A DNA stretch of 64,000 bases from Cylindrotheca closterium (Eukaryota; Bacillariophyta; Bacillariophyceae; Bacillariales; Bacillariaceae), in assembly GCA_933822405.4 (NCBI GenBank), contig CAKOGP040000036.1:1-64000 (forward strand), written 5' to 3'. The number at the start of each line of letters is the position of its first letter. Position 1 is the stretch's first letter. Positions 11,355 to 22,148 of the stretch are shown here, one piece after another. The translations under genes and the position numbers were made by a program. The notes below the pieces were generated by a model that ran no database searches, was not told the origin of the DNA, and saw nothing but the letters and a program-made list of their open reading frames with translations.

Positions 11355-13294
11355 TTATGATCCAGATCGCTTTCTCGATTGCTCCTTTTCATACTTGTTC
11401 AGATCATCAACACCCACACAAGCACCGTCTCTGCCTTGGATTTGATTCCGATGGGCAAAGGCTTTCGAATCCATAAGCCCTGATTGAAAGTCCTCCAAAA
11501 AGGCTGCCTTATCCACCTTGCGCGCTTTGTTGATCCCAGCTTGTCGAATGTCTCGATGTTTCGTTCGTGCTCCCAGGGCTTCCATCACAACTTCCGTGCC
11601 ACCGACTCCCCAAACTTCCAAACTATCAATATCGAAATACTTTGCATTCTTTTCCCCAACAATAGCGCTTTTGCCAAGCAAAGCATCGTTGGCATTTCCG
11701 AGCAAGCGACCTTTGGCAAAGGTCAAATCCGCATCCGATGCCACACAATCGTCAAAGGACTCGGCAATGAACAAACGAGGTTCTTGGACACTACCTCCGA
11801 ATCCAATTCCATGAGCCTGTTGATCGTACCCTCTTGACCGCGCATAGGAATTACAGTACATGAAATTTTGGCTATTCCCTGATGGATGATAGATACTTAT
11901 GCTTGGCGAGAGTTGGAACAAGAAACAGTCCGTATTTCCATAAAAATCTTTGGATTCCTTCCAAGATGACGCCCTGTATATGGTGGTGTTAGTCAAGCAG
12001 CAAACAACGAGAGAATCCATCAAGAACACAATTCAGTATTACTTACGTATAAGCGCCAAAGATTGTATTGTCAGTGGCTCGAATGATCAATAGGGTAGGT
12101 CCGCCATATCCAAGAAGTGAATTTTGGAGCCGATTGAAGGACAATCCGTCGGAAAGTGATGTGTACAGCCGATAGTACTATTACGCGGTGATAGAAAGAC
12201 AAGGAACTTTTTTGTGAGAAAGGATACATGGCGAAGAAGTCCAAGTTCATAGGAATTATGATTCGTACCTCGCCACTCAGCGAAGGCGACATGCAGGCAA
12301 ATGAAAACAACAACGGAGACGCAGACCCATTAAAGAATATTGATTCGTCCGACAATTGGGGAAATTCAAAGGAGGTTCGAGTAGGCGGCGGTGGTTTGTG
12401 AGGAAAGAATAATTGATGCATGAGACTGGAAAGAGATGCGGCAAACATTGGAGCCATTTGTTCTCCCCATTCGGCCACATCCTCAGCTGAAACCAGGGAC
12501 AATAGTTCGGAAGGTGGTATAGCTGCATGTTCTAACCGCTGTTTCCGTTTTGTCGCAAACGCTTTGAGAGAAGTTGCCAATGATACAAGGCCTGGATGAT
12601 CCGAAACTTTGTCGTCTGGAAGAAATCGCCCAACATCCTCTTGATCGTCATTTCGGGTAGTAGCGGACAGAAATGCCGAAGCTAGTGCGACGCGATAACC
12701 CATTGAAATAAGTTCAACTGGATCAATCAATGTCGATTCTCTTGTAGAGGTAGTAGCTTCAAAGGGAGACGACACAGATCCATTTTCTGATGGCGGTGCA
12801 GGGTGTTGTTCACAAGCCTCGACCAACACTTGCAAAGTTTTGGCAGCTCCCCTACGACCGCATAGTGCAGCACCACTAAAGAAGGCTTCCAGATTTGCCC
12901 GATGAGTGAATTCGTCTTCTTCGCCTGTGGCGTTGGATACAGAAGAAGTTGGCTTGTCATCATTGTAGTCCGAGAGATCTTGTGGACCAATAAAGGAAGT
13001 CTGAAAGAGTCGATTCCCAAAGCTAGGTGGTAGAATCTTGGATTCCAAAGCTTGTATTAGCAACTTTCGTTCTTTCAATTCGGCTTCTCCTGGCTCCATT
13101 TTTGAATAACAGAGTATTCCAATGTCCACCAAGAAGGAAGTGTGTTCGTTTCTGGAGGCAAGCGTTTTTCGTAGGTGATACGCATTGTACAACTGAACGA
13201 GTTCGTCATCCCCAAACGGCAAGCGGTTTCCCAAATATGCAATATCTTTTTGTTTCTTCGACAGCTCTGCTGGGGCAGAAGACGTAAGACCCAT
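11355..13294 (-). CDS. TLDc-domain protein, possibly N-myristoylated
   Basis: Three exons: 13294-12269, 12177-12047 and 11973-11355. Joins are in frame with GT-AG borders (SGE to YYRLYTSLSDG, and FGAYT to ASSWKESKDF). The C-terminal third is a typical TLDc domain: LLIIRATDNTIFGAYT, SWKESKDFYGNTDCFLFQL, NFMYCNSYARSRGYDQQ, GIGFGG and RLFIAESFDD. TLDc proteins (OXR1, NCOA7, mEAK7 group) act in oxidative-stress resistance or bind and regulate the V-ATPase. The N-terminus MGLTSSAP has the glycine-2 and serine-6 pattern of an N-myristoylation site, as in mEAK7, so it could sit on endomembranes. The middle region (residues about 50-330) is helical and unassigned. The last 40 residues are charged and basic. 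The identification is strong; the localisation is inferred. Confidence 0.88.
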
Positions 13295-13568
13295 GGTATT
13301 GACAAGTTCAGCACTGTATTATTTTATGGTATGATTGTCTAACACTAAATATTAATAAGCGACGACGACGTGTGCCGGAAGTTCAAAGTTTCTTTTTTCA
13401 AAAATCAAACACGAACCACAAAGGACTACTAGATGCCTTCTCCGTATTCTTGGCGGCACGACAATATCATTTTACAAAAGCACCCAAGTCCTCCTCAATG
13501 ATATCACTATACACATTTATTTTCTATCATCATGGCACCAGTGGCCGTTAAGCTGTCTATTATGCTGT

Positions 13569-16500
13569 TTAGTTATCTCCATTCAAGGTTTTTACCATTT
13601 GTCGCAAGTGGAAGCGTTCGATAGCAAAATTTTCGTGCAAGTCTTCTCGCAAGTTGGGTTGGTCTTGTTTCAGTTGCTCCAATTCGGCCCCCTGTCCCTC
13701 GTACCCAATGGCAACATCCACAATGCCAGGCAAAAGTGCCCGTGCGCCATTTCGCTCTCCTGATTGCGTATAGCATCCATTTCTGGATTCAGTTTTGTCA
13801 CAGGGTTTCGAGTCTTCCTTCTTCCAGCCGTCGGGTATCTTGGCGTCTGGCATCATGATTACGGTAGTACCTGGTCGGTGTGTGCAGTGTTCAGATGGAC
13901 GCTTTGCAATGGATACAAAACCATGTGCTGGTTCGACGGCTTGCGGTGTTGGACCTCTCCATTCTAGATATTCTGAAACACAATGGTAGTACCAATCACT
14001 GCTGCCGAATTGATCCAATTGATCAAAAGTCCGATTCTGAATTTCTCCCACAAAGGTTTTTGTAATGGCCTCGTTGGCTCTCAATGAGGTTTCTAAAAGT
14101 GTTCGGTTTTGAGATGCCTCGTGGAAGCTTTGGACCAATGCCATGTCTCCAAACAAAAGTTTCTTTGTCGACAGTCCTGAAAGAGTCTCGGCATCCCGGA
14201 AGGTGGTAGTTGGAGCTTGGTTTGGCTCCATAGCAACGACGTTAAGTGGGCTCCTTTTGAGCTTTTTCATTAAGGCATTCCTCGAGTCCTGATCAATATT
14301 TGGACTAACATAAAGAATCCAGAGAAATTCGTAGACCGTTTGCGTCTCGACTGGTTCCCAACCAACAAACAGCTTCGACAAGTTCAGCTTTTCTGGAACT
14401 TCCATATGCAAGACATGGACCAAGTCATGTTTGTTAATCCAACTGCCTTTGTCAAAGAACAGAGATTTCAATTTCTTTTTTATTCCTTCACTGCAGGAAT
14501 GGTCCTTTGTGCATTGTCCTTTCAGATTCTCTGCGACAAGAAGATTCAAATGATCCTTCAAGTACTTGTGCGACGACTTCACCAAGGCCTCTGGTATTGC
14601 CAAGTCAGGTTCCAGCAATGGCCAAGTTTCATCGTCAAGCGCCTTCGCCTTTGGTCCCCAATCACCTTCATGGGAAGTCTTCACCCCATTCATTCCTGTC
14701 GATGTTGGTGTTCGCGCACGAATTGCCATTGGATCCTGTGGTCTTGGACCCGGGATCTCAATCCAACAGCCAAGAAAGGGTTTATTTGATTTCTTGCATG
14801 ATGGTGTATTCTGTTTGATCATGTGGTGCTGCACTGTAAAGCCCGGGACAGCATTTGGTTGGGTTGCCCAGCTCAAACCTGGAGTCACACAAATATGAGT
14901 ACTTCCCAATTCAAAAGATCCTCTATCCGTGTGCTTGTCCCATGGAGCGAAATATTGCCATTCCAAGTGGCGGCCAACACAAAGGTTGAACCAACCATTT
15001 TTGCTCGGAATCTTTTCAAACGCCGTCTTTGCCATTGATTGAGTTGTTTCCATGAAGGTCAGGCCTAGACCATCATCTGCATCAAGATTCGTCTCCAATA
15101 CAATTCGTCCTACCGTTGCCTCTTGGAACGACAGAACTAGATCACGATTTCCATAGAAGATTGACTCGGGTGTAATGTCGGCAATCGCCTTCTTGTTTCG
15201 AAATCCATTGTCCACTGATCCTTTTCTCACTTCGTTGGACCCTACAACGACTATATTTTCAATTCCTTGCACCGATTCTAGCAATCCATCCCTTAGAACT
15301 GGGTGTAGTTCGGGATCTGTCCGAATGATCCACAAGAATTGTTGGTTGGTCTGGTGCGAAATGGTTGGGAGGCAAAACGTCTTGAAGAGTTCAAGGCGGG
15401 CCTTTCCAAGTTCCAAAAGGTCTGGTTGGTGCTGCATGAAACGGCTGTACAAAATGTGAACAACATCGTTGTTGTTTTGCCAAGTGTCGAGAGCTGTTGT
15501 AACCGACAAGTCTGAACGTGGTGCTGGCGCATTACTGGATTCAAGGTTGCGGATTGATTCAAGAGGTTCTGGAATTGTATCAGTTTCGTGCTTTTTAAGT
15601 TTCTCCCGAATTGCTCTCACCCGCGGCTTGTCCATATACACATTGAAAGCTTCGGTTACTTCTGCGCGTATATCCTTTTGATTGGAAACCAAGTTTGACA
15701 AATCGCCTGGCGACAACTTGAGAGGATTCTCATCCTTCACCAATCCTGGTACGATGGCTCGCGCACCATCTTGTTTTCCAGCGTCCACCACGCAACCTGT
15801 TCGCTCTTCGTCCAGAGAACATGGCTCCAACGACAAGACATCATACGTCGACGGAAGGGTGGCTTGAGGGCCAGCAATTCTTGTCGTTCCAGGTCGCTCC
15901 ACACATTTTTCATTCTCTGGAGGGGTCGCCAAATTCCAAAAGCCAGTTTCAGATTCTTCCTCCAAATTTGCTGGATTGAACGCCCGCCACTCGTAGTACT
16001 CGGGCGAGCAGTGATAGTACCACGATTTCTCATTGTCGGCATTATTTTGCAATCGAGTGACAGTTTCATTTTGCAGATCGGCCATAAAAGTCTTGCTCAC
16101 AGCTTCGTTGGCGCCGAGTGTCGTTTCCAAGACGGTCCTCGTTTGGGCTGCTTGGTGAAAGCTTTCCAGTAAAGACATTTCTCCGTATATCAAAGTATCG
16201 TTTGAAAATATACTCATCGCCTCGGGACTTCGAAAGTCCACAGTTGGCGACACTGGACCGTCTGCTTGGACCACCAAAATATCCAATCCACTCTTCTCTG
16301 GACGTTTGGTCATTTGGTTCCTGTATACAAAGTTCGACGATGCATCTTCGACATAAATAATCCACAAAAATTCGTACGTCGTTTGAGACTCCATCGATTC
16401 AAACGAAAAGTACTTGGAGACTGCCAATGCTGAAAATGGGTGGAAAGTATGAACAACGTGCACCAAGTCATGCTTATTTTGCCACTTTCCACCCTGGAAG

Positions 16501-18275
16501 AAGAGAGCTTTGAGCTTCTTCTTGATTCCCTCTGAACAGGAATGATCCTTGGTACATTGTCCCTTGAGATTTTCTTCCACCAATTCTTGCAAATGGTCAC
16601 TGAGATACTTGTGTGAGCTTTCCACCAAGGTTTGCGGTATGGCAAAGGATGGTTCCAAAAGTGGCCACGATTCTCTATCCATCGCTTCCTCTTCTGGCTT
16701 CCAGTCTGACTCGGACATCACAACTCGGTTCATTCCGGTTGAAGTTGGTGTCCGCGCTCGAATCGCCATGACATCGTCTCCAGGTACAGGAATTTCTACC
16801 CAACAACCCATGAACGGAGCTTTCTTTTGTTGCGGATCGTCACAAGCAGGAGTATGCTTCTTGACCAAGTGATGTTGTTTGATGAACCTCGCGTGGGCAT
16901 CGGGTTGGGTTGCCCAACTTAGACCAGGTGTGACACAAATGTGCGTACTACCCACATGTAAAGATCCCTTGGTGGTAGTCTTGTCCCAGGGTGCATAAAA
17001 TTGCCATTCCAAATGCCGACCAACACATAGATTGATCCAAGCATCTTTTCGGTCAAAGGCACGATTGGTGTTCGTCTGCTTGGACGCAGCCAACTCTTGG
17101 AATCTGGCAAATGTCAAGTTTTGTGCTCGTTCCACAAAGGTAAGACCCAATCCATCATCAGCATCCAGATTGGTTTCCAACAAAGTTCGCTGATCTACTG
17201 CCTCATGATAGGATTGAATCAAATCCATACTTCCATAAAAAAGCGACCCTTCCGTAATGTCGCCCGTGGCATTGCCATTCCGCCATCCACGATCGACCGA
17301 TCCCTTTTTGACTTCATTGGAGCCAATAACTGCCACATTGGGCATTCCCTGTACAGCATCAATCAAACCATCCTTGAGGGTGGGATGTAATTCGGGATCT
17401 GTACGAATGATCCACAAGAATTGCTGGTTCGTTTGTTGGGAAATTGAGGGGAAGCAAAACGTCTTGAAGAGTTCCAACCGGGCTAATCCCAATTTGACCA
17501 AGTTGGGCTGGTGTTGCATGAAACGACTGTAAATGATGTGGACCATGTCATATTGGTCGTTTTGCCAAACTGCGCCAGGCTTGCTACTGGCAATCAAGGC
17601 GTCCGATCCCTCATCACCATCAGTAGGATTGCTATCTTCTTCATCCTTGTCACCACTTTCGTCATCCTTGGATTCTCCGTCTTTCTCATCTGCATCATTT
17701 TTCCCTCCTTCATCGCTATCCTCGCCCTCCTTGTCACCGTTATTTTGTTGCACTGTCTGTTCCTCATCTGCATCCTTGTCATCGCTGTCACTGTCCTCGC
17801 TATCGTTGGCAGCATCACGTTGTTCCGTCGCTTCTCCATCATCTGCATCCTTTTTCTTCCCTTCGTCTTCGTCGTTGTCATCGCTATCACTATCTTCGCT
17901 ATCCTTATTGTCAGCACTATTGTTTTGTGTCAGAGTTTGAGGCGGTTCTGTGGAAACGACAGCCGCAGCAGCCACTGGAGGCTCTGTAAGAATTGGTGCT
18001 TCAGGTATTCGTATTCTTTCTGGAGGATTGGTTTGTGATAATGATGATGATTGTCCCAGGGTTCTTGTTGCTGGTGTTGTTGCAACTACGCGTGGGGCTT
18101 CATTGATCAAGTGGTCATTCTCCGCCAAGAGACTCTTATGATGCATCACAAACGGCCCAGCGACAGAAAGTACCAGAAATCCAAGCAAAAGCCAGCGTAG
18201 TATTGAACCACTTCCCTTTCCAGCAGCAGTGGGCCTTCCGCTACTGATGGGAGCTTTCTTCCACGGGCTTGGCAT
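13569..18275 (-). CDS. Four-module tandem putative rhamnosyltransferase-like protein (type II membrane)
   Basis: A single 1568-codon frame. Residues 26-44 (LRWLLLGFLVLSVAGPFVM) form a signal anchor. Residues about 110-230 are an Asp/Glu/Ser-rich spacer. Four homologous modules follow. A1 (about 245-560) and A2 (about 935-1245) have RFMQHQP, ARLELFKTFC, FLWIIRTDPELHP and LETNLDADDGLGLTF, the pattern I associate with the putative rhamnosyl transferase family (PF11316). B1 (about 600-870) and B2 (about 1275-1530) keep the fold landmarks (LVHVVHT, YEFLWI, FHQAAQTRTVLET). They replace the acidic motif by GANEA or RANEA and add a C-terminal part with PGTTRI and paired cysteines. Each A is linked to its B by a conserved C-x-KDHSCSEGIKKKLK joint. 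It probably acts in the Golgi lumen on secreted or cell-wall glycans; the sugar is unknown. It is a close relative of the seven-module gene at 34478-41689. Confidence 0.82.
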   Translation of the reverse strand: MPSPWKKAPISSGRPTAAGKGSGSILRWLLLGFLVLSVAGPFVMHHKSLLAENDHLINEAPRVVATTPATRTLGQSSSLSQTNPPERIRIPEAPILTEPPVAAAAVVSTEPPQTLTQNNSADNKDSEDSDSDDNDEDEGKKKDADDGEATEQRDAANDSEDSDSDDKDADEEQTVQQNNGDKEGEDSDEGGKNDADEKDGESKDDESGDKDEEDSNPTDGDEGSDALIASSKPGAVWQNDQYDMVHIIYSRFMQHQPNLVKLGLARLELFKTFCFPSISQQTNQQFLWIIRTDPELHPTLKDGLIDAVQGMPNVAVIGSNEVKKGSVDRGWRNGNATGDITEGSLFYGSMDLIQSYHEAVDQRTLLETNLDADDGLGLTFVERAQNLTFARFQELAASKQTNTNRAFDRKDAWINLCVGRHLEWQFYAPWDKTTTKGSLHVGSTHICVTPGLSWATQPDAHARFIKQHHLVKKHTPACDDPQQKKAPFMGCWVEIPVPGDDVMAIRARTPTSTGMNRVVMSESDWKPEEEAMDRESWPLLEPSFAIPQTLVESSHKYLSDHLQELVEENLKGQCTKDHSCSEGIKKKLKALFFQGGKWQNKHDLVHVVHTFHPFSALAVSKYFSFESMESQTTYEFLWIIYVEDASSNFVYRNQMTKRPEKSGLDILVVQADGPVSPTVDFRSPEAMSIFSNDTLIYGEMSLLESFHQAAQTRTVLETTLGANEAVSKTFMADLQNETVTRLQNNADNEKSWYYHCSPEYYEWRAFNPANLEEESETGFWNLATPPENEKCVERPGTTRIAGPQATLPSTYDVLSLEPCSLDEERTGCVVDAGKQDGARAIVPGLVKDENPLKLSPGDLSNLVSNQKDIRAEVTEAFNVYMDKPRVRAIREKLKKHETDTIPEPLESIRNLESSNAPAPRSDLSVTTALDTWQNNNDVVHILYSRFMQHQPDLLELGKARLELFKTFCLPTISHQTNQQFLWIIRTDPELHPVLRDGLLESVQGIENIVVVGSNEVRKGSVDNGFRNKKAIADITPESIFYGNRDLVLSFQEATVGRIVLETNLDADDGLGLTFMETTQSMAKTAFEKIPSKNGWFNLCVGRHLEWQYFAPWDKHTDRGSFELGSTHICVTPGLSWATQPNAVPGFTVQHHMIKQNTPSCKKSNKPFLGCWIEIPGPRPQDPMAIRARTPTSTGMNGVKTSHEGDWGPKAKALDDETWPLLEPDLAIPEALVKSSHKYLKDHLNLLVAENLKGQCTKDHSCSEGIKKKLKSLFFDKGSWINKHDLVHVLHMEVPEKLNLSKLFVGWEPVETQTVYEFLWILYVSPNIDQDSRNALMKKLKRSPLNVVAMEPNQAPTTTFRDAETLSGLSTKKLLFGDMALVQSFHEASQNRTLLETSLRANEAITKTFVGEIQNRTFDQLDQFGSSDWYYHCVSEYLEWRGPTPQAVEPAHGFVSIAKRPSEHCTHRPGTTVIMMPDAKIPDGWKKEDSKPCDKTESRNGCYTQSGERNGARALLPGIVDVAIGYEGQGAELEQLKQDQPNLREDLHENFAIERFHLRQMVKTLNGDN
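17600..17935 (-). repeat. Acidic low-complexity coding tract
   Basis: Degenerate GAC/GAT/GAA/AGC codon runs encode the Asp-Glu-Ser-Lys-rich spacer between the membrane anchor and module A1 of the tandem glycosyltransferase. It is likely a flexible stalk and prone to length variation. Confidence 0.8.
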
Positions 18276-19464
18276 GTTTGGTCAAGTTTGTTTGTTGGTG
18301 TACGGTTTGGTTTTCTAATATACACAACAACGGTCAGTGTTGTCAAAATGTCTCGTATTGGTGTATTCAAAGGACGATTTCGTTGGTTCGGTCTCTCCGT
18401 TGATAATGTTTTCGGCTGGCCTCGGGTTCTTCAAATAGCAGATTGGTGGAAGGTTGCTGTCAATCGAGAGCTGCGTGCTTTGATGGTTGGTTTTGTTCAA
18501 ATATATACTAGTAGTCATCATATGCGGTGCGGTCTTTTTCGTGTCGTGACCGACTCGTTGGATTAAAAACACAACTGGCAAAAATCCTACAGCATCGCTC
18601 TGTGGTATTAGTAGTTGCTACAGTATGTATTTTAAAATACCAGCGCACGGATATCTCGACCTAATTTTAAATACTATATTTTGAATTTAAATTGTCTCCC
18701 TCCATTTTAAGTACTTCCATAGGTGCTGGCGTCAGCGGTGACTGGCCATACCCCACGGCAATACCACTATTAGGCTCACCTTTGCCACTTGTCACATCGT
18801 TTAGTATGGAGTCCTCATATGCAATACCTATGGGGGGTATTCACTTGTCACTCGTTACGCGTGTAGTGCCGTAGCATTCATTTTTTACGTCAAAGAAAGT
18901 CAAATTCTGTGGTCGATTGGGGACAGAATTTTTGTGGTGTGATTCGTACAGTTACGTGTACTCATGAAAATGTATTTTTATTGTGTGATTCATTTTTTTT
19001 TTTAAAACGCACGTGGAAAATCTTGGAGTCCTAGAGGTCGTATCCAACAACTGTTCGCCATTTTCACAACTACTACTACTATTATTTGGATGAGCAGCTC
19101 AAATGGCATGACAAGCAGGTGCATCTTCCGTTGTAAATCGCCATCCTTGCATGGAAGAAACACCCCAAGACAACCCATCTTCCGAGCTGACACCAAGAGC
19201 GCTGGTATCCTTCTCCGTCTTTGTTGGTTTGTCCAATGTGTTTCCCATAGTTATGACGATAGCTAGTTGGGGGGCGTTGCAGATTCTTCAACTAAACGTA
19301 ATAATACGGATGTAAGACTTTGAAGACTGATCGAGCAGCACCACTTTGATGATGAGGTTGTTCTCATGGTAGTGGTTCACAATGCAATGATGGACGCAGA
19401 AATACTAGAAGTAGAGCGTTTAGGGTAACTTTTATTTGTGAATATTAAATCTGTACTTACCAAC
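18276..19464. other. Intergenic, no gene seen
   Basis: Contains only small frames without codon character. I found nothing recognisable before the 5S rRNA gene. Confidence 0.4.
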
Positions 19465-19582
19465 GGATACGACCATACCAACATGACAGCACCGCTTCCC
19501 GTCCGCTCAGCGAAGTTAAGCATGTTCGGGCCTGGTTAGTACTACGGTGGGGGACCACGTTGGAATCCCAGGTGTTGTATTC
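19465..19582 (+). rRNA. 5S ribosomal RNA
   Basis: About 118 nt starting GGATACGACCATACCAAC and ending GGTGTTGTATTC, with the universal core CGAAGTTAAGCATGTTCGGG and the GGTTAGTACT and GGGGGACCAC blocks. The 5' and 3' ends pair (GGATAC with GTATTC, allowing G-U). Paired changes in the loop B and C region relative to common eukaryotic 5S keep complementarity, so it looks functional. A T run at 19583-19586 would terminate RNA polymerase III. It lies alone between protein genes with no other rDNA in the window. Confidence 0.94.
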
Positions 19583-19835
19583 TTTTGCCTTTTCTGTATC
19601 CAGGCTTCCAAAATTATAGCATCATTTGCATCAATAATTTTTCTTCCTTTGGATATTTTTCTCTTCCTGATTTCTTTCTTCTCGAGGATAAACAGAACGA
19701 TTCGAACATCCTGGCGTCATTTGTATGGTCTGTCTTTTTTTTAAACTATATTATTTTTAAAAAAAATACAGCTTCCAACGCATTCTAAATGATTTTGCCC
19801 AACACGGATCTGGCGCGGCAGAAAAGATTGTTATC

Positions 19836-22148
19836 CTACTCCCTTAGGATTGTTATTGTTTCATTGTTTCGTGGACAATCTACACTGTAGGAATTCCAAA
19901 ATGACAGGCACATCAGTTTCAGCTCCTCCTCTCGGAATACTCCTGTACCATTGACATTGTACATCGGAACTGGATACAATTGTCGAGTTGGGATGTAGAG
20001 GAACCCTTCTCGGTTATAGGTCCATCGCAGCATACGTTCAAAGTTGCAGATTCGTTTCGAAGGTAGTGCCATGGCTGCCGAAAAGACAGTCAATGGCGCC
20101 ATGAAGTAGGCATAAGCCCCACCTGGATGAATAAAGGCTCCTCGGTCATTCAAACCATTCCAATTGCGGCAGTATGGCGTCACCATGGTCGGTCGAAAGG
20201 GTTTCTTTTCCGCCAGATCTTGTTCCGGTTTGACAGGTGGAGGATCGCGAATCCAGCTTAGAAAGGTGGCAACATCCAACTTGTGTTCAAAGCCTACATC
20301 GTCTCGCCACCGACTAACAATGCCTTTGCTGTAATCGTGACCAGTCTCCAACATGTGACGATAGCAACTCTCCCACGAAATAGCCTGTCGAACGTGATTT
20401 TGGGCTCGTTTGTGATTCCTCTCGAATAGGTAGGCTGTTTTGATGTTCTTGTCGTTGGCCAATTGTGCCAGTCGAATTTCGTACTCGGGATAGACCATGG
20501 GATCGACGGAATGAGGCATTGGTTCTCTGGAGACCACATTGAATCCCTGCAGTTCCAGGTAGTCGATAGCCTCTTGATAATGATCAAAGACAGCCTTGTG
20601 TTGGGCGCGCTGGTCGGAAACTTTGACTTTGGTATACAAGGCTTGATTTTCGGAAACCACCAAGGCAATATCCACAGTGCCACCAATCTCCTCTCGAATG
20701 GGAATGAGGAGGTTCTCCAACTTGTTGTCCAATTCCAGACGTTCCAGTTGGCCATTGATACAAACAAAGGATCGAATTTCGTCATCTTTGGCAGCAGCTG
20801 CTTTGGGTTCTGCTTTGCTGACAGGGACTTCTGGTTGCGAGAGTTCCGGCTGTGATTGCCCATCTCCATCCAACAATTTGATTTTTTCGTCTTGTCGGGG
20901 ACAATCCCCTCGATAGGATTTCCACCACACTCGGCACAGGGTATTGTCTTTTTCCTCTTCTCGAAAGACTCCTTTTCCATCGTTGCGGAACATGGGGACT
21001 GGATATAATTCTTTGGTGGGAATAAATAAGAATCCTTCCTTATTGTAGGTATCTCGCAAGAATCTTTCGTGATTGCAGACTCGATCCTTTGGCAATGGAC
21101 GTGCTCGAGTAAACGACACCATGGGTGCCATGAAGTATGCATAGGCTCCATCAGGATGCACAAATGCACCCCGGTCGTTCAATCCTTGCCAATTACGGCA
21201 ATAGGGTGTTACCATGGTGGGTCGTACTTGATTATGTTTCACCACGGCCAAGTCGTATTCGGGATCGACCGGGGGTGGATCGTGCAACCACTTGAAAAAT
21301 GTCCCAATCGGAAGCTCCTTCAAAAAGCCGACATCGTCTCGCCATCGGGCCACAATTCCTTTGCTATAATCCGTGCCAGTGGCGGCCATATGTCGATAAC
21401 ACAGCTCTCCCGAAATGGCCTGTCGGACATGATTTTGCGCTCGTTTCTTGTCGTAAGCAAAAAAATCGGGATCCTTGAGCTTTTTGTCTCCCGCTAGTTG
21501 GGCCAGCCTCCACAGATATTCTGTGTAGACATTGGGATCCTTGGCATGATCCACGGGAGCATTGGAGACGACATTGAATCCCTTGCTGGTCAAATAGTCG
21601 ACTGCCTCATGGTATTTGGTAAATTGAGGTTCGTGTTGGGCCCGCTGGTCCGATATCTTGGCCTTGGTGTAGATGGCCTTATTTTCCGTGATGATGAGAG
21701 CAATGTCGACAGTTCCTCCAATCTGTTCTTTGATGGGATTGAGGACGGTTTCGATTTTGTTGTCTAGTTCCAAACGTTCCAATTGGCCATTGATGCAAAC
21801 AAACGAAGTTATAGGAGTAGTGGAAACAACTTGATTATTGGTGGCCGCCGCCGGTGATTCCAGATCACGCCGAGGTGCCGTTTGCGGTGGGGGCTGCTGT
21901 TGCTTCTCCACAATAAAAGCCAGAATAAACTGTACTATTATGACAGTATATATCCCCACTCCCAAGAGCCTCGACAAGACGGTCCAAGCACCCATTGGTG
22001 ATGTTGTGTTCGTACGACTTTTGCGCCTCGTTTGAGTTGTTGGCTTGTCGGTCGTTCCTGTATTGGTTTCTATGTCCGTGTGGGTATTTCGATGACTTGC
22101 TATTGTTGTTGCTGTTGTACTTGCAGGTTTGGGATTGTGTCGAAGCAT
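19836..22148 (-). CDS. Two-module type II membrane protein, putative glycosyltransferase of unknown family
   Basis: A 770-residue single-exon protein. Residues about 52-78 (GAWTVLSRLLGVGIYTVIIV) form a signal anchor after a Thr/Asn/Arg-rich cytoplasmic tail. The lumenal part is a tandem duplication of one module of about 310 residues (about 112-430 and 452-770). Both copies start FVCINGQLERLELDNK. Both contain KRAQNHVRQAIS, YSKGIVxRWRDDVGF, RPTMVTPYCRNW, GLNDRGAF, GAYAYFMAP, LYPVPM and GVFREEE, and end with a cysteine pair around the last tryptophan-rich segment. The RWRDDVGF box is a plausible metal or nucleotide-sugar site and is intact in both copies. I do not know a named family. A Golgi glycosyltransferase-like role is inferred from topology, the DD motif and the neighbours. 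Confidence 0.72.
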   Translation of the reverse strand: MLRHNPKPASTTATTIASHRNTHTDIETNTGTTDKPTTQTRRKSRTNTTSPMGAWTVLSRLLGVGIYTVIIVQFILAFIVEKQQQPPPQTAPRRDLESPAAATNNQVVSTTPITSFVCINGQLERLELDNKIETVLNPIKEQIGGTVDIALIITENKAIYTKAKISDQRAQHEPQFTKYHEAVDYLTSKGFNVVSNAPVDHAKDPNVYTEYLWRLAQLAGDKKLKDPDFFAYDKKRAQNHVRQAISGELCYRHMAATGTDYSKGIVARWRDDVGFLKELPIGTFFKWLHDPPPVDPEYDLAVVKHNQVRPTMVTPYCRNWQGLNDRGAFVHPDGAYAYFMAPMVSFTRARPLPKDRVCNHERFLRDTYNKEGFLFIPTKELYPVPMFRNDGKGVFREEEKDNTLCRVWWKSYRGDCPRQDEKIKLLDGDGQSQPELSQPEVPVSKAEPKAAAAKDDEIRSFVCINGQLERLELDNKLENLLIPIREEIGGTVDIALVVSENQALYTKVKVSDQRAQHKAVFDHYQEAIDYLELQGFNVVSREPMPHSVDPMVYPEYEIRLAQLANDKNIKTAYLFERNHKRAQNHVRQAISWESCYRHMLETGHDYSKGIVSRWRDDVGFEHKLDVATFLSWIRDPPPVKPEQDLAEKKPFRPTMVTPYCRNWNGLNDRGAFIHPGGAYAYFMAPLTVFSAAMALPSKRICNFERMLRWTYNREGFLYIPTRQLYPVPMYNVNGTGVFREEELKLMCLSFWNSYSVDCPRNNETITILRE

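Noticed and set aside
17533..17940. Plus-strand Ser-rich and hydrophobic frames opposite the acidic tract (17511-18038, 17533-17940)
   Set aside because: They are antisense shadows of the Asp/Glu/Ser repeat coding in the tandem glycosyltransferase.
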